Shown here: piece after piece, positions 1-10,653 of the stretch
Layout: the number at the start of each line of letters is the position of its first letter
Position numbering within the stretch: the first letter of the stretch is position 1
Origin: Typha latifolia
Taxonomy: Eukaryota; Streptophyta; Magnoliopsida; Poales; Typhaceae
Length of the DNA: 64,000 nt
Assembly: GCA_019914945.1 (NCBI GenBank)
Contig: CM034106.1
Location: forward strand, 7,316,001-7,380,000
Direction of reading: 5' to 3'
Program-made: the position numbers and the translations under genes
The notes under the pieces: model-generated
Database searches by the model: none
Seen by the model: only the letters and a program-made list of their open reading frames with translations
Told to the model about the DNA's origin: nothing

Positions 1-3000
1 AGCAGTGGGAATAATCTGCCCACCTCCTCGATGCAACGGCTCTGCAGCAATTGTTGCATTTAAAATTTTGAATTTTACATTTCGAATGGGTTCATCACAA
101 AGGGGACCCTCTCGAGCACCCCACTGGAATCTGCAAAGAAGAAACAAATACATATTAGAGAACAAGTCATCTAAAAGCTCCAAAATTCATTCATATTGAA
201 GAAATCTCTCTACCCCTGAACAATGGAGTCCTTGACAGAATTCAGCAGATGTTTGTCTACTTCACTTGGAAGGGTATCGTCTAATAGAATGTTAGGGCCC
301 TGCACGATAAATAAAGAATACCAGTTATTGAAGTTCCATAAAAGATCTCAAAACAGTAAATGTAATTGTTCCTTTTGGTGCTAGATCTAACAATGGTAAA
401 GAGATGCTAGATGATAATATTGTTAAGAGTATCTCTCTGAAACACTCAATTAACAAATAACAGGAGTCATGATTTTTTACCTGCTTATCTGGTCCGAAAG
501 CCCATATTGACCTTGCTGAAAGAAGATCCCAGTCATAACGTTTCTGGAAGAAGTCACTTATGTCCCTCTGTTTAGCATCAATGCTCACAAGACTGTTCTC
601 AATATCTTCTGCTAGCCCCTTCTCAAGCGGCTCTGCAACCTACATTTTGTGTAGAAAGCAAGCATGAAGCTCAATAGAAAGTCAATGTGCTAAAGATAAC
701 TTCACAGTGGTAAAAACAATATTAAACAGTCAAAAAGCAACAAATAACAAAAAAACCCACCATAGTAATTTTATTCTTTTTGTTGGGGGTTTCAGCAAAA
801 CACTTCATTGAAGAAGTATCAACAACTGTTTCACAGAAAGTCACAACTGGATCGGCCACCTGCAATAACAATGAAAATAGATGACTTGACGTAAACAACT
901 CTGCGACAAACATTTGCAGTGAATAAAAGAGGGAATGCATAGAAAGAAGATAACCATACCTTAACTTCCACCTCAGAGTAAAGCTCTCTAAGGTCCTTCA
1001 TTATGGAATCGAGATATACCTCACCTGTCCCAAGGATAGTATGTTCCCCTGACTCTTCCACCTTAGTAATAGCAAGAGGATAACTCTTACTGATTTTGCG
1101 AAGGCCCTCTACCATCTTAGGCAGCTCACTAGGATTCAATGGTTCAGTCGCAATCTTTACAACTGGCAATGTGTTGAAGTGAAGGGGCCTAAAGATATAT
1201 ACATCTTCATCCATATTTAAAGGACATAAAGTTGCAGTCTTCATGACTGATGCATCCACGCCTTCAATTAGAACCCAGGAACCAGCAGGGGCTTTACTGA
1301 TTGGAATACGGTATCGTGCCTGATAAACCCACAACTTGGTGACTTCTTTAACTGTCATATCTTCTTCATCATCAGGAGAATACCCTTCCCCAAGGACGCG
1401 TAGAGTCTGACCAGTTTGTATGGTACCGCTGTACACTCGCCCAAAAGCATCAAAGACACTGCAGTCCGACTTGGGATAGAGTTTGGTAATATTAACCATA
1501 AGGGGCCCATGGGGATCACAACTCTTCATGGAATCCACAACAGATGAATCTTGAGGACCTGAGTATATGTGTGCTATCTTCCTTGCAGCAGCATGCTTGG
1601 CAGAAGGTATATGCTGGACAAGCATGTCAGTGAAGCCTGTGGCAGATCCAAAGATGGAGCTGCAAGCCAACCTAAGTAAAGGCCTCACATTCAACTTATA
1701 AGCTGTGTTACTCAGTGTCACACCCAATTCAGAAAGAGTTGCCTCAACACTCTTTTTGTGCTCGCCAATCACTTGACTGTAGATTTTATATAATGGTTCA
1801 AGAATGAACTGAACAAATGACCTATCAGCTCCTTCCTTAGGAGGCTTCTTCTTAAAGACTCGAGAATCAGGATGGAAGTATATGTCTCCCCACAAGCGTG
1901 ATGCAAACTTTGAAGCATCAAATGGTATACCATGAAGTTTTACATATAACTTAGCAAATGACTGCAATGTAAAAGACCATCCAGCACTTGCACTTGCAAA
2001 ACAAACATTTCCAGCCACAGGATCCACCATCTGAGTCCCCCCTACAGTGGTGGAGCAAGAAGAGATCAGGTCGTTGATTGCTTCCAATGTATGTCGCAAT
2101 TTAAAATAAGCATCATTTGGAGGCAACTTAAGCTCGGTTATCAGTCTATCAACCTGAAATAGTAAAAGCATAAAAATAAATAAATAAATAAAAGAAAACA
2201 GAAAAGGTCATTGCAGAATTCAGCTTGAAATTGGTAGACTTAACAAAAGATGTTATGAGAAACTCAAACTACCTTATTAATCACAACAACAATAGGCAGT
2301 CTTTCTTGGATTGCATGGCGTATAGCCCTCTCAGTGTTCACCTGTCCATTCAAAAGTGGAGTGTCAGTAGTATGAATGACATTATCAGGCAAGAAATTTT
2401 GATCACAGCACAACACAATGTTTCTTAAAAGATGTGCCCATAAAGCATAATTAAGCAGGACATCATAAATAATGCCTTTGGACATCTAAAGGGATACAAT
2501 CTTGCCAGATATACTGAAGTTATATCTTCAGAGTTTAAACATAAGCATTCTTGAAAAATCTTCTTGTTCCATTTACGCCCAAGGAAAGAGATATGACAAC
2601 AGTATGTATTAAATAATTGGGCAAAATTAAAATACATATTGCCTTCCCATAGTTAACCCTAATTTCAAGTTGCCCTCTTGAGCCTTCTATTTAAGCACTT
2701 AACCCCTTATGGTCTGTACCATATTGCAACCATTAGATTTTTCATCCAGATATAACAGTGCGACTACTGGAATCATTGTGGGACAATGGCACCAAATAAT
2801 CTCGTCAGAAACTCTATCCCAAATAGGCAAATGCCCTTAGAAACTATAAAACACAATTTTAAGGCATTCTAGACTTCTTCACCATTAGTAGGATGAACCT
2901 AAACGTGAATGGCTTGTGTATGCATGGTTTTTGTAGCAGACAAGATCAAGAGGGAGGCAAGAGGGAAGAAGAAAAAAGAGGGTAAGAGAGATTACAAAAA

Positions 3001-6000
3001 TTATAGTTATCTGTAAAATAATTTGAAAGGGTAATTTGATCTTTTGGTATTTCCATTAATGGGCATCTAACTGTTGCAATGTGGTACCGAGTATGAGGGG
3101 TAAAGTGCTTAATTTGAGAGGTCAAGCGGATGACTTAAAATCGAGCCTAACCACGGAGAGGTAATGTGTATATTCCACAAAATTATTACTACCATCTATT
3201 ACAAGTTTACAACACATATAAATTCCCACTCAATATTGTAAAAATATCTGTCTTTGTTATCCTCGTACCTGCTGATCAGTTTCTTGACTGACAGAATCTA
3301 TGCTAGTAGTGAAGCTAGTTCTACTTCAACAACTTAATCTAAAACTGCCTCTGCTTCAAAAAGTGATGAAAGGTTGACTAGAAAGAACCGCAATCACCTG
3401 TTCTTTCAATACTTGCGGATTACCTAAGCTTAAAGGGCTCTATTTGGTCTCAATCGAAGTAATCTCGATTTTTCGTCTATACCAATTGACTTTGTATACC
3501 ATTATATTGTAAATGATCTATGCATATGCATATGTATGTTTAGGTGAAGAAGAGAAGCAGCTCTTTTTTTGGTTGCAATACCGAAGCAACTAGCTTCTAC
3601 AGAAGCATAAATCATCTAAAACTGCTAGTCATAAGAATAGAATTTCTACTATAATCATGGTTCCCAAAATTGGCTGATCCCGAGTCAGATCGGCTGATCC
3701 AAATAGAGATTAGCCATAATCAATCTCGATCCTAACCCGAAACCAGTCTAGTGACTATCAATTTGGGATCAGTCATATCGGCTGGATTGACAAAAACGAA
3801 ATATTTTAAAGATTCAAGTCGAATCTAAAATAATTCTAACCTAAGAGAATAAGAGATGTTAGTAATTGATGTCCCTAGCCTTTTCAAGTTATCAGTTTTA
3901 TCCTCTATCTCTTACATACACACTCTTCTCTCACCCACATTTCACTGAGCTCCTCTGAGCTGACAACTGATCTGATGAGCCTACTCCATACTTTGATGAA
4001 CTCATATTAGTATTTCTTTTTTAATCTTATATTTTCTCATTTCTTTTCCCACTTTCTTGCCCACTCTCTCTATTTTTACTGCTGCAAAATAACAATGAAC
4101 ATAAAGGATCTCACTTTAGCACTAGTAATTTACGAGCACAAAAATTTATCAAATTCAGCTTGAAATTCATTATGATTTTGAGTAAACTTTTTCTTTAATT
4201 TTTAGGCTTTAAATGAGACTAATTTTTATTTTCTTAATTTTCTATTATTTTTCTAAATTTTTAGTAAATTTCAGTATTTTTTAATAATATTTAGAATTCC
4301 ATGTAATTAAAAAATAATTTGATTTGATACAGTCGATCACGATACTAAGTTTCAAAACCTTTTCTACAATAACAATCCTCTGTCAAGGAATTTTCAAAGA
4401 TATTACTAATTCAATTTAATGTTTTCATTTTCTCAATTTGCACTCTAGACCAAACATTATGAAACTTTAGAAAGAGAAGATTTTCTCTATTGGAAATATA
4501 CTTGGTTAGACTGCTTCAAGTGCACAATGGAAAATCACCTTACAAAAGGAAGCCATACTGCAGATGGAAATCCTCTTTTAATAGAGAATTTGTTCAAACA
4601 TGTTCTCCAGCTCAATTTTTGTTATATATATTGACTTGCTCAATCTAACCAAAACCTGGTAAATTTTGTAAGAGTCCAACATAAACTTGTAATATAGTCC
4701 TAGGTTCCTATTATTACATTCTAATTCAACAAAAAAAATATAATGATAATCTAATACCATTACTAGTGTTGATTAATTATAGGACTTTGGAAGGTAGTCG
4801 GATTGATGAGGATCAAAATGGAAAGTTGGAAACACAGCAAGAAAGATTTTCAATTAAATAGGTTGTATGTGGCACAACATACTTCAACAAGGGAAGAGAC
4901 ATGTCTAATTCAATGGATCCATACCCCTAAACAATCTGTATGCTTGCATCTTCCTCTTTTGGCTCTTTCCCTTATAAAATGGGTCCAAATGCAAAACTTC
5001 ATTAGTTATCAAGTAGACAGGGGCACAAGTAGAGCTACAATGAAATAAACCCAGATTGCTCAGCTAGTAATCACAATAGGCTCATTGTTGAGAAGTAAAT
5101 AGCTCAATCTTGGCCAAGCTTGAGACCAAGCCATATTGGAAGTCGGTTCATTAGACACAACCCAAGGATGGAGCCCAGCTATGGTTCTGCAGGACTAGAG
5201 TTGGAATCACAAGCCAAGAAGTGGGAGAATAGTTAGTGCAAGACCGTATGTAGTGACAAACGACAATATGAGGGGGAAAGGGAAGGACGAGGCGTTCCAA
5301 TAGGTAGAGAAAATTAGAAGTGAAGATGCAACTATGATATCAAGGATGCAGAGGAGAAGAATGGAAGCTAGATGTTGAGAGTGAGCTTCTCATCTCAAGC
5401 AACAAGCCGAGTTCGACTGTTCTCAAATCAAGAACGATTTGACATCCCTGCCCTAAAATTAAAGCTTAAGTTGATAGAATTTTCTGAAAATCAATTTCCA
5501 TTTCAAAAGACTAATGAAGTTTGTTATTTTTGGGTCCCTACTGCTCTTCTTCTATCCACACTTCTGTTTATTTTCTTCCCACATACTCCCATTACTATGC
5601 CAATTCTGACATTTTTCTCTTTAGTAATGAGAACTCTTCCAAATTTCCTATATGAATCAGCCACACCTATATGGATCAATGATCCTAAGTTACAATGTTG
5701 TTATATCACTTATTCCTCTCCAAGTTTCTCTGATCACCAGTGCTAACGAGTGATCCAACAGAGATAATGAACAAGATGCAAAATTAGCTTAATTTGTAGC
5801 AAGGAGAAATAAGAAATAGTACCATCACTCCCTCAGCAGCATCAACAACAAGCACAGCCCCATCCGCAAGCCGGATAGCAGCAGTCATCTCATCTGAGAA
5901 ATTAACATGCCCCGGCGTGTCCATGATGTTACAAAGATACGACTTGGCATTACTATCCTCGAGCACAAGCGACATCGGCACTGCCTTAATGGAAATCTTC

Positions 6001-6587
6001 CTCTCCTGCTCATCGATCCTAGTGTCCGTATACCGCATATGTCGCTCGCTCTCCGCATCAAACGTCTCGATCTCGTGAGTCTGCTCCACCAGCATGTCCA
6101 TGAAGACCGTCTTCCCGTGCTGGAGGTGGCCAACGAGCGCAACGTTGCGGACGAGCGCGGGATTTGAGGCAAGGCCGAGGAGGAAGTCAGTGGAGACGTA
6201 GGTGGAGGCGGGAGTGGTGGAATCCTTCACCTCGTATCGGACGGTTCGGACTGGCTTGATGATGGGCTGCTCCAAGGGTAACTCGTCCTCATCCATGACT
6301 AGGGTTTCCACGCCCTCGCCGTAGACTTCTTCGGCGGTGGGGTAGTACTTCTTGTCCTCGGCGAGGACGATTTGGTTGGCGGCGGCGTCGACGTCCATGT
6401 CGTCAGCGGCGCCGGTGGTGATCCATCCATCGGCGGCTGGGCCAGGGGAGGGAGATTCTTCGGGAGATGCGCCGCCACCGGGGGAGTCGTTGTCTCCGGT
6501 GGAGTCGCCGGAGGCGTCGGATTCGCGGTCGGATTCGATCTCGGGGCCGATGTAGTTGCCAAACTCGTCGTAGAGGCTATCATCCAT
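1..6587 (-). CDS. CLO: U5 snRNP GTPase CLO/GFA1 (SNU114/EFTUD2 homologue), 3' end beyond window
   Basis: This is the EF-2-like GTPase of the U5 snRNP, which drives spliceosome activation and disassembly in the nucleus. Exons on the minus strand are 6587-5823, 2341-2273, 2153-960, 859-761, 639-481, 299-214 and 130-<1. Together they encode 834 in-frame residues; the family is about 970-990 aa, so roughly 150 C-terminal residues lie off the left edge. An acidic Ser/Gly-rich tail (about residues 1-120, start [16 protein letters not shown]) precedes the GTPase domain, with G1 GHLQHGKT (about 153-160), G3 DTPGH (223-227) and G4 NKVD (277-280). An SAS segment near 331 fits G5, and EF-2 domain II starts near 490. 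All introns are GT..AG. Intron 1 is 3.5 kb and the others are 83-181 bp. Exon 1 is much more GC-rich than the rest. The identification is firm; exon borders are set by reading-frame continuity and family conservation. Confidence 0.96.
2342..5822 (-). other. CLO intron 1 (3.5 kb)
   Basis: The donor GTACTA follows codon ATG of exon 1 and the acceptor CAG precedes GTGAACACTGAG. The intron is AT-rich and carries a 0.7 kb hAT-type derivative at 3656-4362. The short plus-strand ORFs at 4803-5048 and 5372-5746 have no recognisable domain and look like chance. Confidence 0.9.
3656..4362 (+). mobile_element. Non-autonomous hAT-like element in CLO intron 1
   Basis: It starts CATGGTTCCC (compare CAAGGTTCCC at 33851) and ends in AACCTTT. 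It shares the internal 'gatcagccgatc'-type left end and a long AT-rich right end with the 2.9 kb hAT at 33851-36744, including the stretch TGTAATTAAAAAATA. Flanking 8-mers actataat and tctacaat match 6/8, a decayed hAT target duplication. There is no transposase segment. It is inferred to be a deletion derivative of the same family. Confidence 0.7.
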
Positions 6588-6643
6588 GTCTTCTGAGGTT
6601 TCAAGGGTCCGGGGGAAGTGGAGAGGAGGGAGGAGGAGGAGTT

Positions 6644-6665
6644 TTAGGGTTAGGGTTAGGGTTTT
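6644..6665 (-). promoter_or_regulatory. Telo-box repeat in CLO leader
   Basis: The minus strand reads three tandem CCCTAA units, including AAACCCTAA, 57-78 bp upstream of the CLO start codon. The telo box (AAACCCTAA) is a known element near the transcription start of plant translation and RNA-processing genes. The motif is seen directly; its regulatory role here is inferred. Confidence 0.6.
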
Positions 6666-7353
6666 GAGAAATGGTGTGGAAGAGGAGAAAAGGGTTTAGG
6701 AGTGAAGTATGCAGCAAATATGCGAGCTAACGGAAACAGAAGATAGAGAGGGACTTCTTTGTAAATATCTGAAACTTTGGGTCGTTATTCACTCATTTCA
6801 TAAGACGGTTTGTTTTGTCCTGCTTAATATAAGGTTCATTTTACAAATTGCCATCTGATTCACTCATTCACATTATCAGCTAATTTATAAACAGGCTGCC
6901 ATTTGGTAAAGCAAAAATATATTTCTTAAAAAAAAGCAATAAATACATTCCTATAAAAAGAAGCAAAAATACATAGGTATCCTGTGGGATACCCACCATA
7001 TTTAGAGTTCGCGATGAATCGAACCTGGTTTGAGCTAAAAAAATTAGGTCGATTTTGGGTCTTGGCTTGGCACCATCAAACATAATAGTCTTTCAAGTCG
7101 GGTTGAATTTGAGCTGCTTATTACTTTGAAAGCCGAACTCAACCATCCGGCTTAAAAAATATGTAGGCTTCCAAAAGGCTGACCCATGCCGCCCATTAGT
7201 AGTTCAGCTCATAAATAAGAAGAGCTCTACCAAAAATGAGGGAATGCAAAAAGTATAAACAAAAAAGTAAAAAAAATGGAGGGAGAAGACATAGAAGGCC
7301 AAATGATTAAAAATTTAAAATATTTGCCTAACATAGGCATATGGCTACTTTAC
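6666..7353. other. CLO upstream region, no gene seen
   Basis: This holds the presumed CLO promoter (about 6670-6900) and AT-rich intergenic DNA. No open frame with recognisable content is seen on either strand. Confidence 0.6.
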
Positions 7354-7921
7354 TATTATGAATCAGATTTAAACCGATCTATTCGTAAGAAAATTCTAAT
7401 ATTTTAATGAGTGATTGTCTCATGAGTTAAGGATCTTTTGGATTTGGAATAACATGATTCCGAGATTGGGGTGAAAAGATAAAAATAAAATAGTAAAGGA
7501 AGATCAAAATTGCATAAAATTATAAATATCCAATGTTTTGGCAATCATTGGAAAGTGGTGGGCTAGCCGTAGGATAGTGGAGATCGACTGTATGTAGGGT
7601 AGCTCCTGGAGGGTGATGGTGGCTAGCGTTTGACAGAGGAAGTAGGGTTTTCTAATTAGATCTTTTCTTAAGAAAATTGACGGCTAAGATTAAAAGGTAA
7701 ATAACGATAAAAGAAATGGCTAACTTAATATTTCTCTTAAGATTCGATAATCCTAAATGAACCATGACCACTCATATTTATAAGAGTAGAATCATAGCAG
7801 ATTGAATCCATATACAGATTATTTGCTTTAATTCAAAATTAAAGATAATAAGCAAATATAATCGACTAAACTTTATTTAACTCAACCTAGCTGACTCGAC
7901 TCCTATGGTCAGATCATAACA
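7354..7921 (-). repeat. 3' LTR of the gag-only element
   Basis: It aligns along most of its length with 10129-10653 and, in its first half, with 24773-25100. It contains the shared segments 'ttttggatttggaataa', 'ggagggtgatggtggctag' and 'ttatttgctttaatt'. Confidence 0.75.
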
Positions 7922-8049
7922 ATTCGTCATGCTTCCAACACATTGTACTCAAAATGACTAGTCATTTACGTCCTTGTACTTGTATATCCTATCGTGTTAA
8001 TCAAAGGATTTAGGTTCTTCAGAATTGCCTAAGAACATGATGTGAGTCG

Positions 8050-8800
8050 GCTGATGCTTGCACTTGCAGCCATAGGTAAAACGATCATCATAGTAGAAGT
8101 AGATTTGGTATAAATCGGCACGTGATCTACTATTGATTCTACTGAGCCGTTTGTGCGAGCTGGGCTAGGGTAGGGGCTACCTTTTATGAGCCCTAAGCTT
8201 GGGCCGTTTTTCTTCTCTTCTCTATGCGAATTTGGTTCAGCTGATCCAACTTGGGCTCTATCAAAATCGCCAATGAAATGCCTCCTTAAAAGTAGTAGGC
8301 CTCAAGGCCTTGAACTCAGCCTAAATGTCAGGCCTGAGCCCACTGATGAATATGTTTTTTAGGGTTAAGTCTGATTAATTGGGGACCCAATTGCATATCC
8401 GTTCGAATTCCTCCTAGTAAGCTTGAACTATTATTGATTGAGTCAACTTACTCAACATGACCTGAAAGTCCCCGTACTAAGCTGGACCGAACTGAGTACA
8501 AATCATGTCAGTAAGAACCTATCAAGACTCAAATGGTCGACTCTGCTATGCTGACTAGTACCACCTAATTGCCACGCCCTCTAATTGGAATGATGCGAGC
8601 TAGACCTTCAACTGCTTGGGCAAGCCATGATACATAAAAAATTACTCCCTAGGTAGGTCTACTCTAGCGGATCTCCTCTAAAGAATTTCAGGAAATCAAG
8701 CTTGACGGTCTGAGCTTGGATCCCAAGATATGGTCTATCACCATGGGCCAAGCGATCTCATAATCAATGCTAGTCACGTGGACATAGGCCCACGAGTCTA
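8050..8800 (-). pseudogene. Broken gypsy gag of the element at 7354-10653
   Basis: Conceptual minus-strand reading gives, over two frames and with stops, a segment ending AYxEEFERICNWVPN, then IFISGLRPDI and AEFKALRPTTFKEAFHWRF. This is the typical plant retrotransposon-gag core (EEFERL...F..GL...I..EV/F..L.P.T..EA). It is not expected to make a full protein. Confidence 0.7.
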
Positions 8801-10128
8801 GCTCATGTTGTGCTCAGGCTGCATATGGGCCTACCGAGTTTTTTCATCACTAGTCATTTGGCTCATACTTAGACCCAAGGTCACACTTATTGGTCCAAAA
8901 CTTAATCACATGAGGTGGTCAAATCAATTCGCAAAATTCAAGTATTCAAATGCCTTAACCCTAACCATAGGGCTAAAAGAATTTTGACCTAGGGGCACCG
9001 CCAAAGGTTGCATGGGCGTCGATGGTGGCTACGTTCAGTCATGGGCCATCGGTAGCCGACCTTTGGCTGATCCTTGTTGCGGTGGAACACCGTCATGTGA
9101 AGGTGGAACGTCGGCATGTAGTGGTGGAATGCCAGCATGCGATAGTGGGAGGAGATTGTTCTCCTTAGGTTGAGCTTGCTAGTACCCCTAGCCCTACTTT
9201 AGTGAAACTATGGTGGGGGTGAACAATGGGCGGCGCTTCGGCGAGATAAAGCTTGATAAAGGTTGGAATGAAGAAGGGCATTGCACCCAGCCATCCAATG
9301 CTTGTCGGTGGCTATAGAGTCTACCATGGACTTGTAGTCAGTTAGTGGAAAGCTAATTGTGGTCGTTGATGGTAGCTAGAATGCCGAACTCGACGCCGCG
9401 TGCTTAGGTTTGCTGTAGCGAGAAGAGCCGTCACGGGCAGTTTGCCAATTGTCTTCCATGTCTGCCGTTGAGCTGGCTTGGGTGTGGAGGTCCTAGTGAG
9501 GAGACCAAGGGTGGTGGCTTAGACCACGGGGACCTAGATTGCCGCTAGTGGAAAAGTAGAGTTTCAAGCCCTAGCTTCCGCCATGGTTGAGGAAGACGAC
9601 GTAGGAACTATCGCTAGCGGCTACTCTGGCATAGCGGTTGCAACGGTCTGGGTTTGTAGAGGTGGTAGAGACTCCATCACGACCAAATGAAGATGGCTTG
9701 GGAATTGTCCCTAGGCCGCCACTCTCGTGCCGCGACTACGGTGGTCTTAGTCTATAGAGATGAAGAGGCCTTTACCACTGCTAGAGGTGATGCTTTAGCC
9801 GCAGTTTGGGTCGGCCCTTCCCCTCCCTTGTGGGTTGAAGAAAATGGTAGTGGGAGCTAGTTCCATCATGCATGGAGACCCAAGTGGGTGGTGCTGGGAT
9901 AGGAAGGCTGTTTGTCAAGGCTTGAATTGCCTTTTTGAGTCTCTAAGTGTTCTCCTTGGCGACTCTTATGGATTTGTCCACGGCTTTGAGTATCATCACC
10001 GCCCGCATGCAAGGAAACCTCCACAGGGATGGAGACAAGCTTTCGATCCTTGATTGCTAGAATCTCTTATGGACTAGCTTTGGATTGCATATTCATTATC
10101 AATCGAGGAACGTTAACTTTGATACTAC

Positions 10129-10653
10129 TATTACAAACCAAATCTGGATCGATCTATTTCCAAAAAAATTCTAATATTTTAATAGATGGTAGCCTCGTAG
10201 TTAGGGGTCTTTTGGATTTGGAATAATGTGATTTCAAAGTCAAGATGGAAAGATAAAAATAAAATAGTAAATGTTAAAACAAGACAGAATTGTAAATATC
10301 CAATATTGCAGCGGTAGTTAGAAGGTGGCGGACGATGGCTAGATAGTGGAGGTCAGCTGTAAGATAGAATGGCTTGTGGAGGGTGATGGTGGCTAGGATT
10401 TGAGGGAGGAAGTAGAGTTTTCTAATTAAACCAATGGCTAAGATTAAAAGGTAAATAACAATAAAAGAAATTGCTAACTTAATATTTTTCTCAACATTTA
10501 ATAATCCCAAATAAACCATGACCACTTCTATTTATAGGAGTAGAGCTATAGCAAATTGAATCCACATGCGGATTATTTGCTTTAATTTAAAATTAAAGAT
10601 AATAAGTAAATATAACTTATTAGATTTGAGTCGACTCTCGTCGAGTCATAATA
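10129..10653 (-). repeat. 5' LTR of the gag-only element
   Basis: Read on the minus strand this is the 5' LTR. It contains 'ctatttataggagtag' on the plus strand, giving a possible TATA on the minus strand, and is followed after 1 nt by the degenerate primer-binding site. Confidence 0.72.

Larger units (their letters stand above)
7354..10653 (-). mobile_element. Gag-only LTR retrotransposon (TR-GAG-like, Ty3/gypsy gag)
   Basis: Two related direct repeats, 7354-7921 and 10129-10653, act as LTRs; the left one has TCATAACA at its right end and TATTATGA at its left. Flanking pentamers tttac and tttat match 4/5. Just inside the right LTR on the minus strand, 10127-10117 reads TAGTATCAAAG, close to the initiator-Met primer site TGGTATCAGAG. 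Minus-strand remnants of a gypsy gag lie at about 8800-8050, with EEFERICNWVPN followed by FISGLRPDI and AEFKALRPTTFKEAF. No protease, reverse transcriptase or integrase trace is visible. The segment 9000-10120 would be an untranslated, GC-richer leader. Confidence 0.75.

Noticed and set aside
5372..5746. 124-codon plus-strand frame in CLO intron 1
   Set aside because: Phe/Leu/Ser-rich, no motif, lies wholly in the intron of the opposite strand.
6299..6667. Frames of 66-101 codons over CLO exon 1
   Set aside because: Low-complexity shadows of the acidic N-terminal coding region.
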